Assembly: GCA_029215795.1 (NCBI GenBank)
Contig: JARDYH010000002.1
Location: forward strand, 299,925,973 to 299,989,972
Reading direction: 5' to 3'
DNA length: 64,000 nt
Origin: Anniella stebbinsi
Lineage: Eukaryota > Chordata > Lepidosauria > Squamata > Anniellidae
Under the pieces are notes generated by a model, which saw nothing but the letters and a program-made list of their open reading frames with translations, was not told where the DNA came from and did no database searches. This document shows positions 22,701 to 32,872 of the stretch, in pieces; the stretch's first letter is position 1, and each line of letters begins with the position of its first letter. The position numbers were made by a program, and so were the translations under genes.

Positions 22701-23513
22701 GTCCTGATGTCTTTACCATGGGTGTTGCACACACCAAACTGTGGGTAGAATTTGGAAGTGAATAAGGACAGACCAGGCATTTTATGAAATAAGGTATTAT
22801 TTTATTGTATATACAAATCAGGAACACATACAGCAATATTTGTCAAAGCCTTTCCTCAGATTATCAAAAAGAGAATAAATACAATTTGTTATTATGTAGA
22901 AAGATAAAGCAAACTGCCAAGTAGCTGATGGATTTTACCTATATATTTTTCTTGCAAAATAAGGTAGGGGCTGTTAAATCTACTACCTCTATCAACAACT
23001 AAATTTAACTTCAATGTGTTTGTTATAAAACAAATTTAGAAGAGAAAAAGAAAAAAGATGCGACCAAGGATATCAACAGCATAAGGAGCATCACTACACA
23101 GGCTCCCAATAATCATACACAGCTTATTACTGTAAAATAATAACTTTAGACCTTCCTTGATTGGGAGATGCACACATGTATCAGCAAACAGCTATTTTTG
23201 TGCTTCTGTGTCCTGCAAGTATTGCCAGAAGCTGCCTGATTCTATGCCTCCACACACTTATGGAAATTGCCAGCATATTTTGTACTGACAAACTAAAGTG
23301 CCTTTGTTTTCATCCAATCAGAGAAGCTGCTTAATATAGTCTCAAGCCTTACATTAACACCCATTCAAGTCAACCATGATTTTGACTACTGAATCAATGA
23401 ACCTTGAAAGTCAAGACAGAGCAATTGACTCAACATTTCTAAATCATGCTCGTTTTTTCAGCATTTTTAACCAAATAAGACCAATCCCACAATGACCATG
23501 CAAGAGTCTACCC
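22701..23513. other. no recognised feature
   Basis: AT-rich unique sequence with no supported gene. Confidence 0.5.
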
Positions 23514-23634
23514 CAGCTTTCCTCAACCTGATACCCTCCAGATGTGTAGGAGTACAACTCCCAGCATGGCTGGATAGGGGATGCTGGATTTTGTGGTCCA
23601 AAACATCTGGAGAACACCAGGTTGGGGAATGCTG
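23514..23634. mobile_element. palindromic hAT-like MITE (CAGCTTTCC family), 121 bp
   Basis: The left arm 'cagctttcctcaacctg' through 'tacaactcccagcat' is mirrored by 'ctggattttgtggtcca' and 'caccaggttggggaatgctg'. The flanks GTCTACCC and GTCTACAT share six of eight bases, suggesting a decayed 8-bp duplication. Relics of the same family occur at 26662-26749 plus 27708-27743, at 31565-31665 and near 49065-49165. Confidence 0.7.
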
Positions 23635-23934
23635 GTCTACATTAATGTAACATTTGTTAGGGTTGGCATAGTTTTTTCTTACTAGACTCCTAGGCAGGAA
23701 TTCAATATGTGGAGCTTTCACCAACATAGAAATGCAGTGATAGGAAAGGTCTCTCATTCAGTCAGGGGTTGCACGAAGGCAATATTCTATTGATGGGTCC
23801 TATGATAAAATAATGGGTGGGCCACTGACATATGGCCCAATCCTTGCAGCAGCGTTCAGAACCACATGGAACCAGCCATTGTCCTACACAGAATCATGCT
23901 GAACACTGACTTTCCCCCCACTCTGGTAGAGTCA

Positions 23935-24490
23935 AGGGCCGTTTTTACACCAGGCTTTCTGCCTGGGATGGCCCCTGGCTGGTTCCTGGGAATCCAAATA
24001 ACGCACAGGGAATCCTGGGGATGGGGGGCAGGCACGGGATTTGCCAGCGATAAGGGATCCCTGGAAAATCCTGAATCTTCCATGGTCCCAGGAAGTTCCC
24101 GGGTCTGCGGGAGATGTGGCTGCCCATCCAGGCTGCTGCCTCACTTACTCACGAGTAAGGGCAGCAGCAGAAATGGCCACAGAGCTGCACTGCTCTGCTC
24201 CGTGCCCATCAGGGGAGGGGAACAGGAACTTCGCCATCCCCATGATGGTGGGGGGAGGGCCACCCAATTTCACATGGCTTTTTTTTTAAAAAAAATAAAC
24301 TTACATTTCATTGGAGCGCACGGGTGCTCTTCTCGACTCAAAATAAATAAATAAATGGCTCCTGTGACTGGGTGATGGCCTGGGAGGGAGCCGGGTTGTC
24401 GCGCCCATGATGTGGATTAACACGACGCCTCCCTCACTCTGCACCCCTATGGTGTAGAAATGCCAAGACCTCTCCAGCCACATTGGCACC
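23935..24490. mobile_element. GC-rich non-autonomous DNA element, inverted copy of 14917-15483
   Basis: Starts 'gggccgtttttacacc' and ends near 'ggtgtagaaatgcc', an imperfect inverted pair carrying the CTACACC motif. The blocks shared with 14917-15483 are in opposite orientation. Flanks TCAAG and CCAAG are a possible 5-bp duplication with one mismatch, but the ends are not exact. The open frames here are artefacts of GC-rich sequence. Confidence 0.5.
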
Positions 24491-24511
24491 ATTTTGTGGG
24501 CCCAAAATAGT

Positions 24512-24831
24512 TAGGCTGACCAGATAAAATCCAGGTCAGGGCTCATGTAACTTTAACAGTTGTAGAGAAAAGGGAATTTCAGCCAGTGTCATTTGCATGC
24601 AATTAGTTCCTGGTGAAATCCCCTCTTCATCACAACAGTTAAAGGTGCAGGGGCCCTGCCTTCTTTTGTATATGGTCACTCTAGTATAGTGCCTGCAACT
24701 TTAACTGTTGTGATGAAGAGGGAATTTCACCAGGAACTAATTGCATACAAATGACCACAGCTGAAATTCCCTTTTCTCTACAACTGTTAAAGTTACATGA
24801 GCCCTGACCTGGATTTTATCTGGTCACCCTA
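24512..24831. mobile_element. hAT-type MITE (TAGGGTGACC family), 320 bp
   Basis: Begins TAGGCTGACCAGATAAAATC and ends with its mirror, closing on GGTCACCCTA. The exact 8-bp duplication AAAATAGT lies on both sides (24504-24511 and 24832-24839). Most of the element folds on itself: 'aactttaacagttgtagaga', 'aattagttcctggtgaaat' and 'cttcatcacaac' all recur inverted. There is no coding region. Confidence 0.9.
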
Positions 24832-24957
24832 AAAATAGTAATATCAGAAGGATACAGAACTTTTGCAGGCAAGTAAGTAAGAGCCACATACTACTTGTGA
24901 GGAACATGTTGTTTTTAGCTGAAACAGAACTTTATCAAAGCCTATGTTGCTGTAGAT

Positions 24958-25276
24958 CAGGTGTGGGAAACTGCAGGGATGTGGGCCCAATCTGGTTCTC
25001 CTAGGGTAGCCAATCAAGCCCTCTGGGTTCCCCATATGGCCACACCCCTTTCACCCAATGACCAATTGTTGGATAGTTTGGTGGCTTTTGTGCAGTCCCC
25101 CCCCCCATTCAAAATGGTTGAAATACCTCCCCTAAGGCTTAGCTGCTGGCAGTAAGGGCTTCAAGCTCTGATATGATGGCATTTTTGGCCCAGCCCCTTT
25201 TGCCTTCAGCCCCGCCAACCACTGGAATGCAGCCCCCAAATTCAGCCCTCAGGCTGGGAGAGGTTCCCCACCCTTG
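24958..25276. mobile_element. hAT-type MITE (CAGGGGTTGGGAACCTC family), copy 2, 319 bp
   Basis: Starts CAGGTGTGGGAAACTGC, ends GAGGTTCCCCACCCTTG, and is flanked by a perfect 8-bp duplication, CTGTAGAT (24950-24957 and 25277-25284). Non-autonomous. It lies 126 bp from the preceding hAT MITE, which belongs to another family. Confidence 0.9.
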
Positions 25277-26394
25277 CTGTAGATATTGCTAACCCATGCA
25301 GCCCCATGGCTGTTTCCATGTTGTAGCAAAGGAGAGTAAGGATGGGTTTAGATGGCATGGATGCAATGCTTCCTCATTGCCGGTACTTTTGACTCAACAG
25401 AAAGAAAACTGTTTTCTCCTGCTCAGGTTTGGAGAACACTAATGCCCTTCCAGTGCCTCTATTAAAATTCCTGAATCAGCTGATTTAAACTATGGCAGCT
25501 GTAATAGATTAATGGCATACTCACACGGTGTCTCTATACAGAGAAGTGATTTTTGTATCCCTAAATATCTCTACTTCTGTTCATATCTCCCACCTGACTG
25601 CTAGAAGGACGATCAAATGACTCACATACCAGCAGTAATGTTTAAAGAAAAGATGGATCTTTCAAAAATGTCACTGTGGTCAGAATTAGTTTTGCAAGAT
25701 AATCGAAGAACACAGTGCACCAAGAAAATGAGGATTGCTTCCAGTAGGGCACAATATTTATTACGCATATTGGGATTAGTGGGCACAATGAATCAGCCCC
25801 AGTTAGGTGCCCTCTTTCTTATGGGATTATTTTCATATCTGTGGGAAGTCTGGCCAGTTCCTATTTCTTTCCACAGCCGGCAATCCCTGATAATATCTTT
25901 CCATTATATGTTTAAGGTGTATCTGTTTCATTTTCCCCAATAGGAGCTCAGAGCTGTGTAGCTCAAAGAAACTTTGAAAACATTGTGTTTGCTATATAAT
26001 TTTGGTTGTATTTCTATGCATACAATATTTGAATAATTTTTTTGTTCACAAAGAAGGCACAAAGGACTATGGAGAAAGGTTAGAGGCAATAGGGGGAAAG
26101 AGCACTGGCCACAAGAATCCTGTGGGAATTTTGATTTTGTTGTCCTTTGAATGGCAGATTCCACCCCACCCATCCCACTCCCAAAAAAAGAAACCTGTTC
26201 CCCATCGAGGCTCAGTAGTGGTTTGCTGTACATTACTGTGAAGGGAAGGGAAGTTCTGCTAAGATGCTTCAGTTGAAGGACAATTTAAAAACAACAACCA
26301 CCATGTAATAGGTGTAAATAATATATCGTTAAACTTTGTGAGTTTTTTACTACTAGACAATACTTCTATATGGCTTAACCATATAGGCTGTCAA
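25277..26394. other. no recognised feature
   Basis: Unique DNA. The 108-codon plus-strand frame at 25617-25943 has no recognisable domain and no obvious flanking splice sites. Confidence 0.5.
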
Positions 26395-26573
26395 CGGCTA
26401 TGTGCTACCTCCAGTATCAGAGGCAGTAAGCTTATATTCACCAGTTGCTGGGGAACATAGGTGGGAGGGTGCTGTTGCTTGTGGGTCCTGCTTGTGGGTC
26501 CTTGGTTGACAACCACTGTGTGGACAGAGTGCTGGTCTAGATGGACCCATAAAAGCTCTTCTTATGTTCTTAT
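26395..26573 (+). mobile_element. CR1-like LINE 3' end, sense orientation
   Basis: A 3'-end fragment in direct orientation: 'acctccagtatcagaggcag', 'caccagttgctggggaaca', 'gtgctggtctagatgga', then the family tail 'gctcttcttatgttctta'. A short internal duplication ('cttgtgggtcctgcttgtgg') is visible near 26478. Confidence 0.75.
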
Positions 26574-26749
26574 CCAATTGTTATCAAGTCTGCAGAATCA
26601 TTGTGGGCCAAAACAAGCATAAATCCATATCTAACAGCTACATTTTTTTCTTAATTTTTACTTTGGTGTGGTGCAGGGGGTGGGCTGGTACTCTCCAGAA
26701 GTGTTGGACTACAGCCAGTGCTGTTGGGAGATGGTGGAGATTGTAGTCC

Positions 26750-27707
26750 AGGGAATGCTTATCAAATTTGCAGACAACACAAAATTGGGTGGGATTGCTA
26801 ATACCCTGGAAGACAGAAACAAACTCCAAAGTGATCTTGATAGACTGGAGCGCTGGGCTGAAAACAACAGAATGAAATTTAATAGGGATAAATGCCAAGT
26901 TCTACATCTAGGAAAAAGAAACCAAATGCACAATTACAAGATGGGGGATACATGGCTAATCAATACGACAAGCGAGAAGGATCTTGGAATTGTTGTAGAT
27001 CACAAGCTGAATATGAGCCAACAGTGTAATGTGGCTGCAAAAAAAGCAAATGCTATTTTGGGCTGCATTAATAGAAGTATAGCTTCCAAATTGCATGAGG
27101 TATTGGTTCCCCTCTATTTGGCACTGGTTCCCCTCTTTTGGTTCCCCTCTATTAGGCCCCATATTGAGTATTGCATCCAGTTCTGGGCACCACACTTCAA
27201 GAAGGTTGCAGGCAAGCTGGAGCGTGTTCAGAGGAGGGCAACAAGGATGATTAGGGGTCTGGAAATAAAGTTAAGTGGATGATAGCTGTGTGTGTTCTAG
27301 TCAGGAGTGAGGAGAGATTGAAAGAACTAGGCATGTTTAGCCTGGAGAAAAGAAGATTGAGGGGAGACATGATAGCACTTTTCAAATACTTGAAAGGTTG
27401 TCACACAGGAGGGCCAGGATCTCTTCTTGATCAACCCAGAATGCAGGACCCAGAATAACGGGCTCAAGTTACAGGAAGCCAGATTCTGGCTGGATATCAG
27501 GAAAAACTTCCTGACTGTTAGAGCAATATGACAATGGAACCAATTACCTAGGGAGGTTGTGGGCTCTCCCACACTAGAGGCATTCAAGAGGCAGCTGGAC
27601 AACCATCTGTCAGGGATGCTTTAAGGTAGATTCCTGCATTGAGCAAGGGGTTGGACTCAATGGCCTTATAGGTCCATTCCAACACTACTATTCTATGATT
27701 CTATGAC
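26750..27707 (+). mobile_element. CR1 LINE, 5'-truncated
   Basis: About 960 bp of CR1: the start lies in the reverse transcriptase domain, and the end is the diagnostic short repeat ATTCTATGATTCTATGA (about 27690-27707). Beyond 27282 the reading continues with frameshifts into the conserved C-terminus ([12 protein letters not shown] near 27340, WNQLP-like near 27536). No duplication of the target is needed or seen, as is usual in CR1. Inserted into an older palindromic MITE. Confidence 0.9.
26755..27282 (+). pseudogene. CR1 reverse transcriptase C-terminal fragment
   Basis: The frame contains the sequence around the catalytic aspartates as KFADNTKLGG, in which the second D of the normal FADDTKL is N, so the polymerase site is dead. 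It is followed by LDRLERWAENNRMKFN, CQVLHLG, SEKDLGIVVDHKL and RPHIEYCIQFWAP, all standard CR1 blocks. A small duplication of 'ttggttcccctctatt' near 27105-27150 adds residues before RPHIEY. The palm N-terminal part and the endonuclease are absent. Confidence 0.85.
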
Positions 27708-27774
27708 ATCAGGGGAGCACCAGGTTGAAAAGGCTGGTTTAAAGGCTGAGGAGGAGGTCCAAATTTTCACATAG

Positions 27775-28660
27775 AGCCGATCTACACAGTCCTTTGGAAC
27801 GTTTTAAAAAGTATTTTAAAACGTTCCAAATAGGTGCGTTCTAAAACGTCTTAGGCCACATTACTGAGTACTCATGTTACAGGAGAACAGTCTTCAGTTT
27901 TTAAAGCGGTGTGTGCGGTCACACACTGTTCTGCCCTGTCTCTTTCTCTTTCGTTTTTACAATGAGTTTAGGGCAAGGCATTGTGGGTGTTGTAGTTCAG
28001 TCACCCACTTCCTTCTTAGTTCCTCTGTCATTCTCTAGCGAGTATAGGGCTAAGAATTGTGGGTGTTGTAGTTCACTCACCCACTTCCTCTTTTTTCCCC
28101 ACCAATCAACTGCTAAGCATTTGGGCACCAGTAAACGAAGCACTGCCCCCATGAATCACAAACGGTAAGGAAGGACACATTATTTTACTTAGAACGATTT
28201 ATTAAAAGTGAAACCCTTGTATATAACTGAAGTGAGTTTTAAAAAACCTCAGATATACAACGTTATAGGGAGTGCATCATGTGTAGGCTGACCATATGAA
28301 AAGGAGGACGGGGCTCCTGTAACTTTAACAGTTGTAGAGAAAAGGGAATTTCATCCAGTGTCATTTGTACGCAATTAGTTCCTGGTGAAATTCGCTCTTC
28401 ATCACAAAGTTGCAGGGGCCCTGCCTTCTTTTGTATGGTCACTCTAGTATAGTGCCTGCAACTTTAACTGTTGTGATGAAGAGGGAATTTCACCAGGAAC
28501 TAATTGCATACAAATGACACTGGCTGAAATTCCCTTTGCTCTACAACTGTTAAAGTTACAGGAGCCCCGTCCTCCTTTTCATATGGTCAGCCTAATCATG
28601 TGGCCCAAAGAGTTTTCATAACCCTTATAAAACGTCAAAAAACTCATATGTAGATCGGCC
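27775..28660. mobile_element. CTACAC-end DNA element, 886 bp, with nested hAT MITE
   Basis: Ends AGCCGATCTACACAG and TGTAGATCGGCC (inverted). Flanks CATAG and CTTAG match at four of five positions, fitting the 5-bp duplications of related elements. Inside are two imperfect direct copies of a ~45-bp block (27971 and 28047) sharing 'attgtgggtgttgtagttca', and a complete hAT MITE at 28284-28594. No transposase is visible. Confidence 0.75.
28284..28594. mobile_element. hAT-type MITE (TAGGGTGACC family), nested, 311 bp
   Basis: Starts TAGGCTGACCATATGAAAAG and ends with the inverted form, CTTTTCATATGGTCAGCCTA. The duplication ATCATGTG is perfect on both sides (28276-28283 and 28595-28602). It sits inside the 27775-28660 element and is therefore younger. 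Confidence 0.92.
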
Positions 28661-29005
28661 CTTAGAAGAGAGGTCCTCAATGGCACTTTCATTTAAGGGG
28701 GAGAGCTCTGCTTTCTCCTGCATTAGGGTGGCATCATGATCTTTGCAATGTGAGGAGCTATTATTTCAATCCACAGCCTCATCTCAAATCTATTTGCCTG
28801 CAACCAACCACTGTACATCATGCTAAGGAATGGGACAAAAGCTTCCATCTTAGCGGACCTGGAAGCCAATTATCAGTAATGAATGTGAGGGAAAATCAGC
28901 ACAGATATTGCCTGGATACACATCTGCATACTTTTGGGAGACAAGGGCACATTTTCAAGTTTGTAGTCAGCCAAGTCATTATTAATTAGCTCTTTGATAC
29001 TTTTC
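28661..29005. other. no recognised feature
   Basis: Unique AT-rich DNA. The 79-codon frame beginning at 28750 has no domain. Confidence 0.45.
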
Positions 29006-29009
29006 AATA

Positions 29010-29130
29010 TACAAGGTAATTTACCACAGCCATCTCCCTTTGTCCTTTCAATACCTAGGATGAAAGGGTGTGACTTAACCAAGTTCACACAATGAGCTTT
29101 ATGGAATGTAAACCCAGCACTCTATCAATG
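29010..29130 (-). repeat. MIR remnant
   Basis: 'gtgacttaaccaagttcaca' followed by 'gagctttatgg' and 'tgtaaacccagcactct' is the reverse complement of the MIR core and tRNA-like head, strongly diverged. Confidence 0.5.
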
Positions 29131-29137
29131 GCCCATA

Positions 29138-29375
29138 AAAACTTAAGAAGAGCCCTACTGGGTCAGACCAAAAGGCCATCTACTCCAGCATCCTGTTTCC
29201 CACAATCACCAACCAGATGCCTCTGGGAAGCCTACAAGCAGGACACGAGGACAACAGCCCTCTCCTGTTGTTGTTCCCCAGCAACTGATGTTCAAAGGCA
29301 TTGTGTATCTGATTCTGGCTGCAGCATATAGCTATCTTGACTCATAACCTCCAGTAGCCTAGAGGAAGCATATAG
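29138..29375 (-). mobile_element. CR1-like LINE 3' end fragment, diverged
   Basis: 'aagaagagccctactgggtc', 'ggccatctactccagcatc', 'ccccagcaactgatgttc' and 'ctgattctggctgcagca' follow the family order in reverse orientation. It differs more from the others than they do from each other, suggesting an older subfamily. Confidence 0.6.
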
Positions 29376-30384
29376 CCCATCTTGACATTGCACTACGCAT
29401 GGCAGGATCAGGAAATAATCAAATAGAAACTTGCACCAACACATGGATGTCAATAGATCAACCCCTTGCTCACACCACATACCATCAAAGCAGATATCTT
29501 CAGATGACTCCAGGGCAGTCTACACCAGCTGTTTATTGTAGGATTGTATCACAGTCGTCACTAACGGGGCATATGACATTCACCTGCTCCTGCACCTCTC
29601 AGTTTTCCTGGAATATCCCTGACAGCTTTTGTTGCAGTTTTTCCAGCTCTCTTGCTTCCATTCCGAAGAACATTTGCAGTGTGCCCCCCCCCATTTGTGA
29701 GGTCATTGCTGTTTGCCAGGAGTTCCAGGTTCAGTGAACAGCCAATCAGCTGTGAGGGGCATATGCATGGGTAGCGGAGCTGTGCAGGAGTGGATCTGTC
29801 TGCCATTTCCGCCACGTTTTGGATGGGTATCAGCATGTTTTACCGCCGAGTGTATTTTTTTAATACAAACATATCTCTACACAGAAGCACATATTTGATG
29901 GAGTTCCTATCTCCCCATGTGTTGCTGCACATCTGTGCTCATGCGCATCCCTCATGAGTCAGTAAAAAAAACCAATGGCTATGGGGCAGAGTGGCCTAGC
30001 CCCACCCACTTCTACCAGTACACATGCAGAAGTGCCGTAATAGGGCACATGTGCTCCCGTAATGGCACGCCTGTAATTGCACTAAAGTTCAGTCATGTGT
30101 GCCCTGTGAGTGGCGATCATGGAAGTGGGCAACATTCACAAGCATCCCTCTTCCATAGCGAAAGGACTACTGGTGCAGATTAGGCCTCAGTGAAGTGGTC
30201 CATGGTATTCTGTCAAGATTAGAACTTACACTACTGAAATATCCCCCTTTCTGATCATTCTTCCCCCTCTTAAATTGTAGCTATTTCAAACTAATATTGT
30301 TGTGAAACCAGGGGGCTATGCATGCTTGAACCCTTGTTCTTTCAAGGCATTGCTGTGCTACTATTGTTTAATGCATAATTGCCA
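29376..30384. other. no recognised gene
   Basis: Several 60-110 codon frames overlap here, none with a recognisable domain. Sequence is of mixed composition and probably includes old repeat remnants. Confidence 0.4.
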
Positions 30385-30389
30385 CTCTG

Positions 30390-30776
30390 GCAGGATCTAC
30401 ACGTCATCCTCGATGCGCCCTCCCTGCGCCACAAGCCGTTTCGGAGTGCTTCACCCCACCTACTGTGGGGCAAGCCTCGGAGGCTCTGCCTGCGCCAGCT
30501 GCCCTTTCATCCAGGGTGGTGCCGGGGAGGGAGGAGGGATGGGGGGAGGGTTGTAAACAAAAGCCAGCGATTGGGAGAGGGATTTCCAATTGCTTGCTTT
30601 TGTTTACAACCCTCCCTCCTCCCTCCCTGGGACCGGCCAGGATGAAAGGGCGGCGGTGGCGGCGGCGAGAGCACAAGCAGAGCCTCTGAGGCTTGAGCCA
30701 CACTAGACAAAGTGCAGCGCTCCAAAGCGGCTTGTGGCACAGGGAGGGCGCATTGAGGATGACGTGTAGATCTGGC
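30390..30776. mobile_element. CTACAC-end palindromic MITE, GC-rich, 387 bp, copy 1
   Basis: Begins GCAGGATCTACACGTCATCC and ends with the inverted form closing in GTGTAGATCTGGC. An exact 5-bp duplication, CTCTG, lies on each side (30385-30389 and 30777-30781). The whole element is a large imperfect palindrome, with 'ggttgtaaacaaaagccagc' mirrored by 'tgcttttgtttacaaccc'. The second copy is at 56682. Overlapping open frames on both strands come from the palindrome and are not genes. Confidence 0.9.
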
Positions 30777-30781
30777 CTCTG

Positions 30782-31564
30782 TTTCCACTCTGCAATGAAT
30801 ATTGCATTGTATTCCCTGACTAATCCTGTGCTACATGGCAATGTTTATAGTGGGTTGTACATGATAAGTGGGCACTAGTTTATAGGTCATGTGGATTATT
30901 CATGGACACACCTTTTTCCATCTGGTTAATGCAAGCTTATCTCTGGTACTCTTTTTCTCTGGTTGATGTCATTGAAGACTCTTCTGGAGGGATGGTTGTC
31001 CACTTTCTGGAAGAAGATACTTGTGCACATCCATAGAGATTACCTTCCTATGCATTTCTTGCATGTTGTTTGGTGCCCTAAACATGCAGCTTGAATCCTG
31101 TGGAGAATTTCCAGTTACTGAGGTTCTGCTATCAGTTTAATTTTACAAGTTGTTTTTAACTTGGTCAAAATTGACTGTAAATGCAGTTTTTTTTAATACA
31201 CTTTGTTGAATTGTCCATCTTTTTTATCAGCTATGACAGTAAATGAACAAACTCAGTGAAAGCACTCAGGCTTTAAAATACATGTTATCTCAAAGCTCAT
31301 CATCTGCTCTGTGGAGGAAGCTATTTCCGTTTCATTCTGACTTCCCAGAAATACTTTTTTGCTTTACCAAAGGAAACCTATTTGCTTTTTTCACTGGATG
31401 TTACAACCAGTGGTGGATAGCGCTTTCCCCAAAAATGAGGTGTTACAAGTTCACCCACCAGCTTCTCCCACCAGTGGAGGCTGAAGGTCAAGAGTCAGAG
31501 CCTGACAGATAAGGAAATGCAGCCCACAGACAACACTTTGTTCATCAAAGCAGCATGTCTTAAT
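30782..31564. other. no recognised feature
   Basis: AT-rich sequence without a supported gene. A short 'ccagtggaggctgaaggtc' at about 31475 resembles the end of the element at 62526. Confidence 0.4.
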
Positions 31565-31665
31565 ATAGCTTTGTGTTGGACTACAACTCCTATCAATCAA
31601 ACTGGAATGATGAGACTTTTAGCCCCAAACATCTGGATGGACCCACATTGGTGAAGTCTGATCTA
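31565..31665. repeat. relic of the palindromic CAGCTTTCC MITE
   Basis: 'gttggactacaactcctatc' on one side and 'gccccaaacatctggatgg' on the other are the inner arms of the palindromic family complete at 23514. Ends are lost. Confidence 0.5.
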
Positions 31666-32393
31666 AGGTGTATAACTATTTCAAATTCTTTTCCACCAAG
31701 CCATTCCATCCACACATGATACCAAACCATTATAGATGAATTTAACTTGCAGTACCATCATGCCAAGATCAGAAAGCAGGAAATAACCTATATGTAATGC
31801 AGGTATATCAAGACAGTGAGTCAAGCCACAAAACTGTAGGTCAAGTCACATATGATGTATGACCAAGAGATTAAGAATGTAGACAGTTTACACTAGCTGC
31901 ATGGTGGAATCGCAAGCTGAATTATGCCCCCAACCACTTGCTAGAATGAGATCAGTGAAGATGGGTGAATCACAGCAGCCTGGTAACAGAATCTGTTATC
32001 TGCTAAGAATGGGGCAAAAAGTCATTCAGTACACATTTTAATGCAAATGTGCTGAATTTTATTTCACACTTTTGAACCACTATGCAAACCAACCCTCAGT
32101 TATCCTTCAAAATTTGCAATTCTCTGAGTGTTGCAATGGCATTCACCAATACAAAAATACATACAAAAATACATATATTAGGGAAAATGATGTTCAGAAA
32201 TGCATTCTATTAAGAAAATTTCTTGCAAACGTATGTTCATTAGGCAAAAATGTATACACAAATGCATGTGTTGGGGAAAAATATAGACGAAAATGCTTAT
32301 GAATTTTCATGCAAACATTGAAAATAACAATTTTCAAAGTTTGGGACAAACCAAACTTAAGACCGAAGTAATTTGTTAGACTGTGTACAGTGG

Positions 32394-32623
32394 CTTTGCG
32401 GAAGAGATCGATAACATATAGTTGGGGGTATCCAGTCTTTTTGAGATTTATGTGGAAAGAGAAACAACATAGAATAACATCAAGTGAGCAAGGGACGGAT
32501 CTTTTGGAGAAGCTGGGTTTAGTTGATCCCACGGATGTTGGAGAAACAAAGCAGGATGAAGGCGCTGCAGGAGAAAGCAGTCAAAAGCAGGATGAAGGCG
32601 CTGCAGGAGGAAGCAGTCAATGA
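32394..32623 (+). pseudogene. L1 ORF1 C-terminal fragment
   Basis: Seventy-seven codons. PVFLRFMWKEKQHRITSSEQ then DLLEKLGL corresponds to the end of the L1 ORF1 RNA-binding protein, which packages L1 RNA and acts as a nucleic acid chaperone. After it the tail contains two copies of QDEGAAG-SSQ in tandem. The trimer coiled coil and the main RNA-binding domain are missing because the insertion is 5'-truncated; the first codons are not a natural start. Confidence 0.6.
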
Positions 32624-32872
32624 AGAAATATTATTGTAATAGGGATAAGAAGAGATTATAAGGGAGGGGAGGTTCCGATTTTTGCTCTGGGAATGTTGGG
32701 TTGCTTCTCCCCCCCCCCCCGAAGAGTTCTAAGAATAATTGGGGCCATTGCCCAGAAAGGTCTGGTGAGGAGGGGGGTGAAGATGGGGGGTAAGTGTGGG
32801 GGGGAGGGGGAGGGAGGGGGGTATGTGTGTCACAGAGGGAGACCAATCTACAGATTTGTGTGAAAGAGAGAG

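Larger units (their letters stand above)
26662..27743. mobile_element. palindromic MITE (CAGCTTTCC family) split by a CR1
   Basis: The left part 26662-26749 ('ctctccagaagtgttggac' ... 'gattgtagtcca') and the right part 27708-27743 ('catcaggggagcaccaggtt') together form the palindromic MITE seen complete at 23514. The CR1 lies exactly at the GTAGTCCA boundary. Confidence 0.7.

Noticed and set aside
30404..30841. 145-codon minus-strand frame and plus-strand mirror
   Set aside because: GC-rich palindromic MITE; the same frames recur in its copy at 56682.
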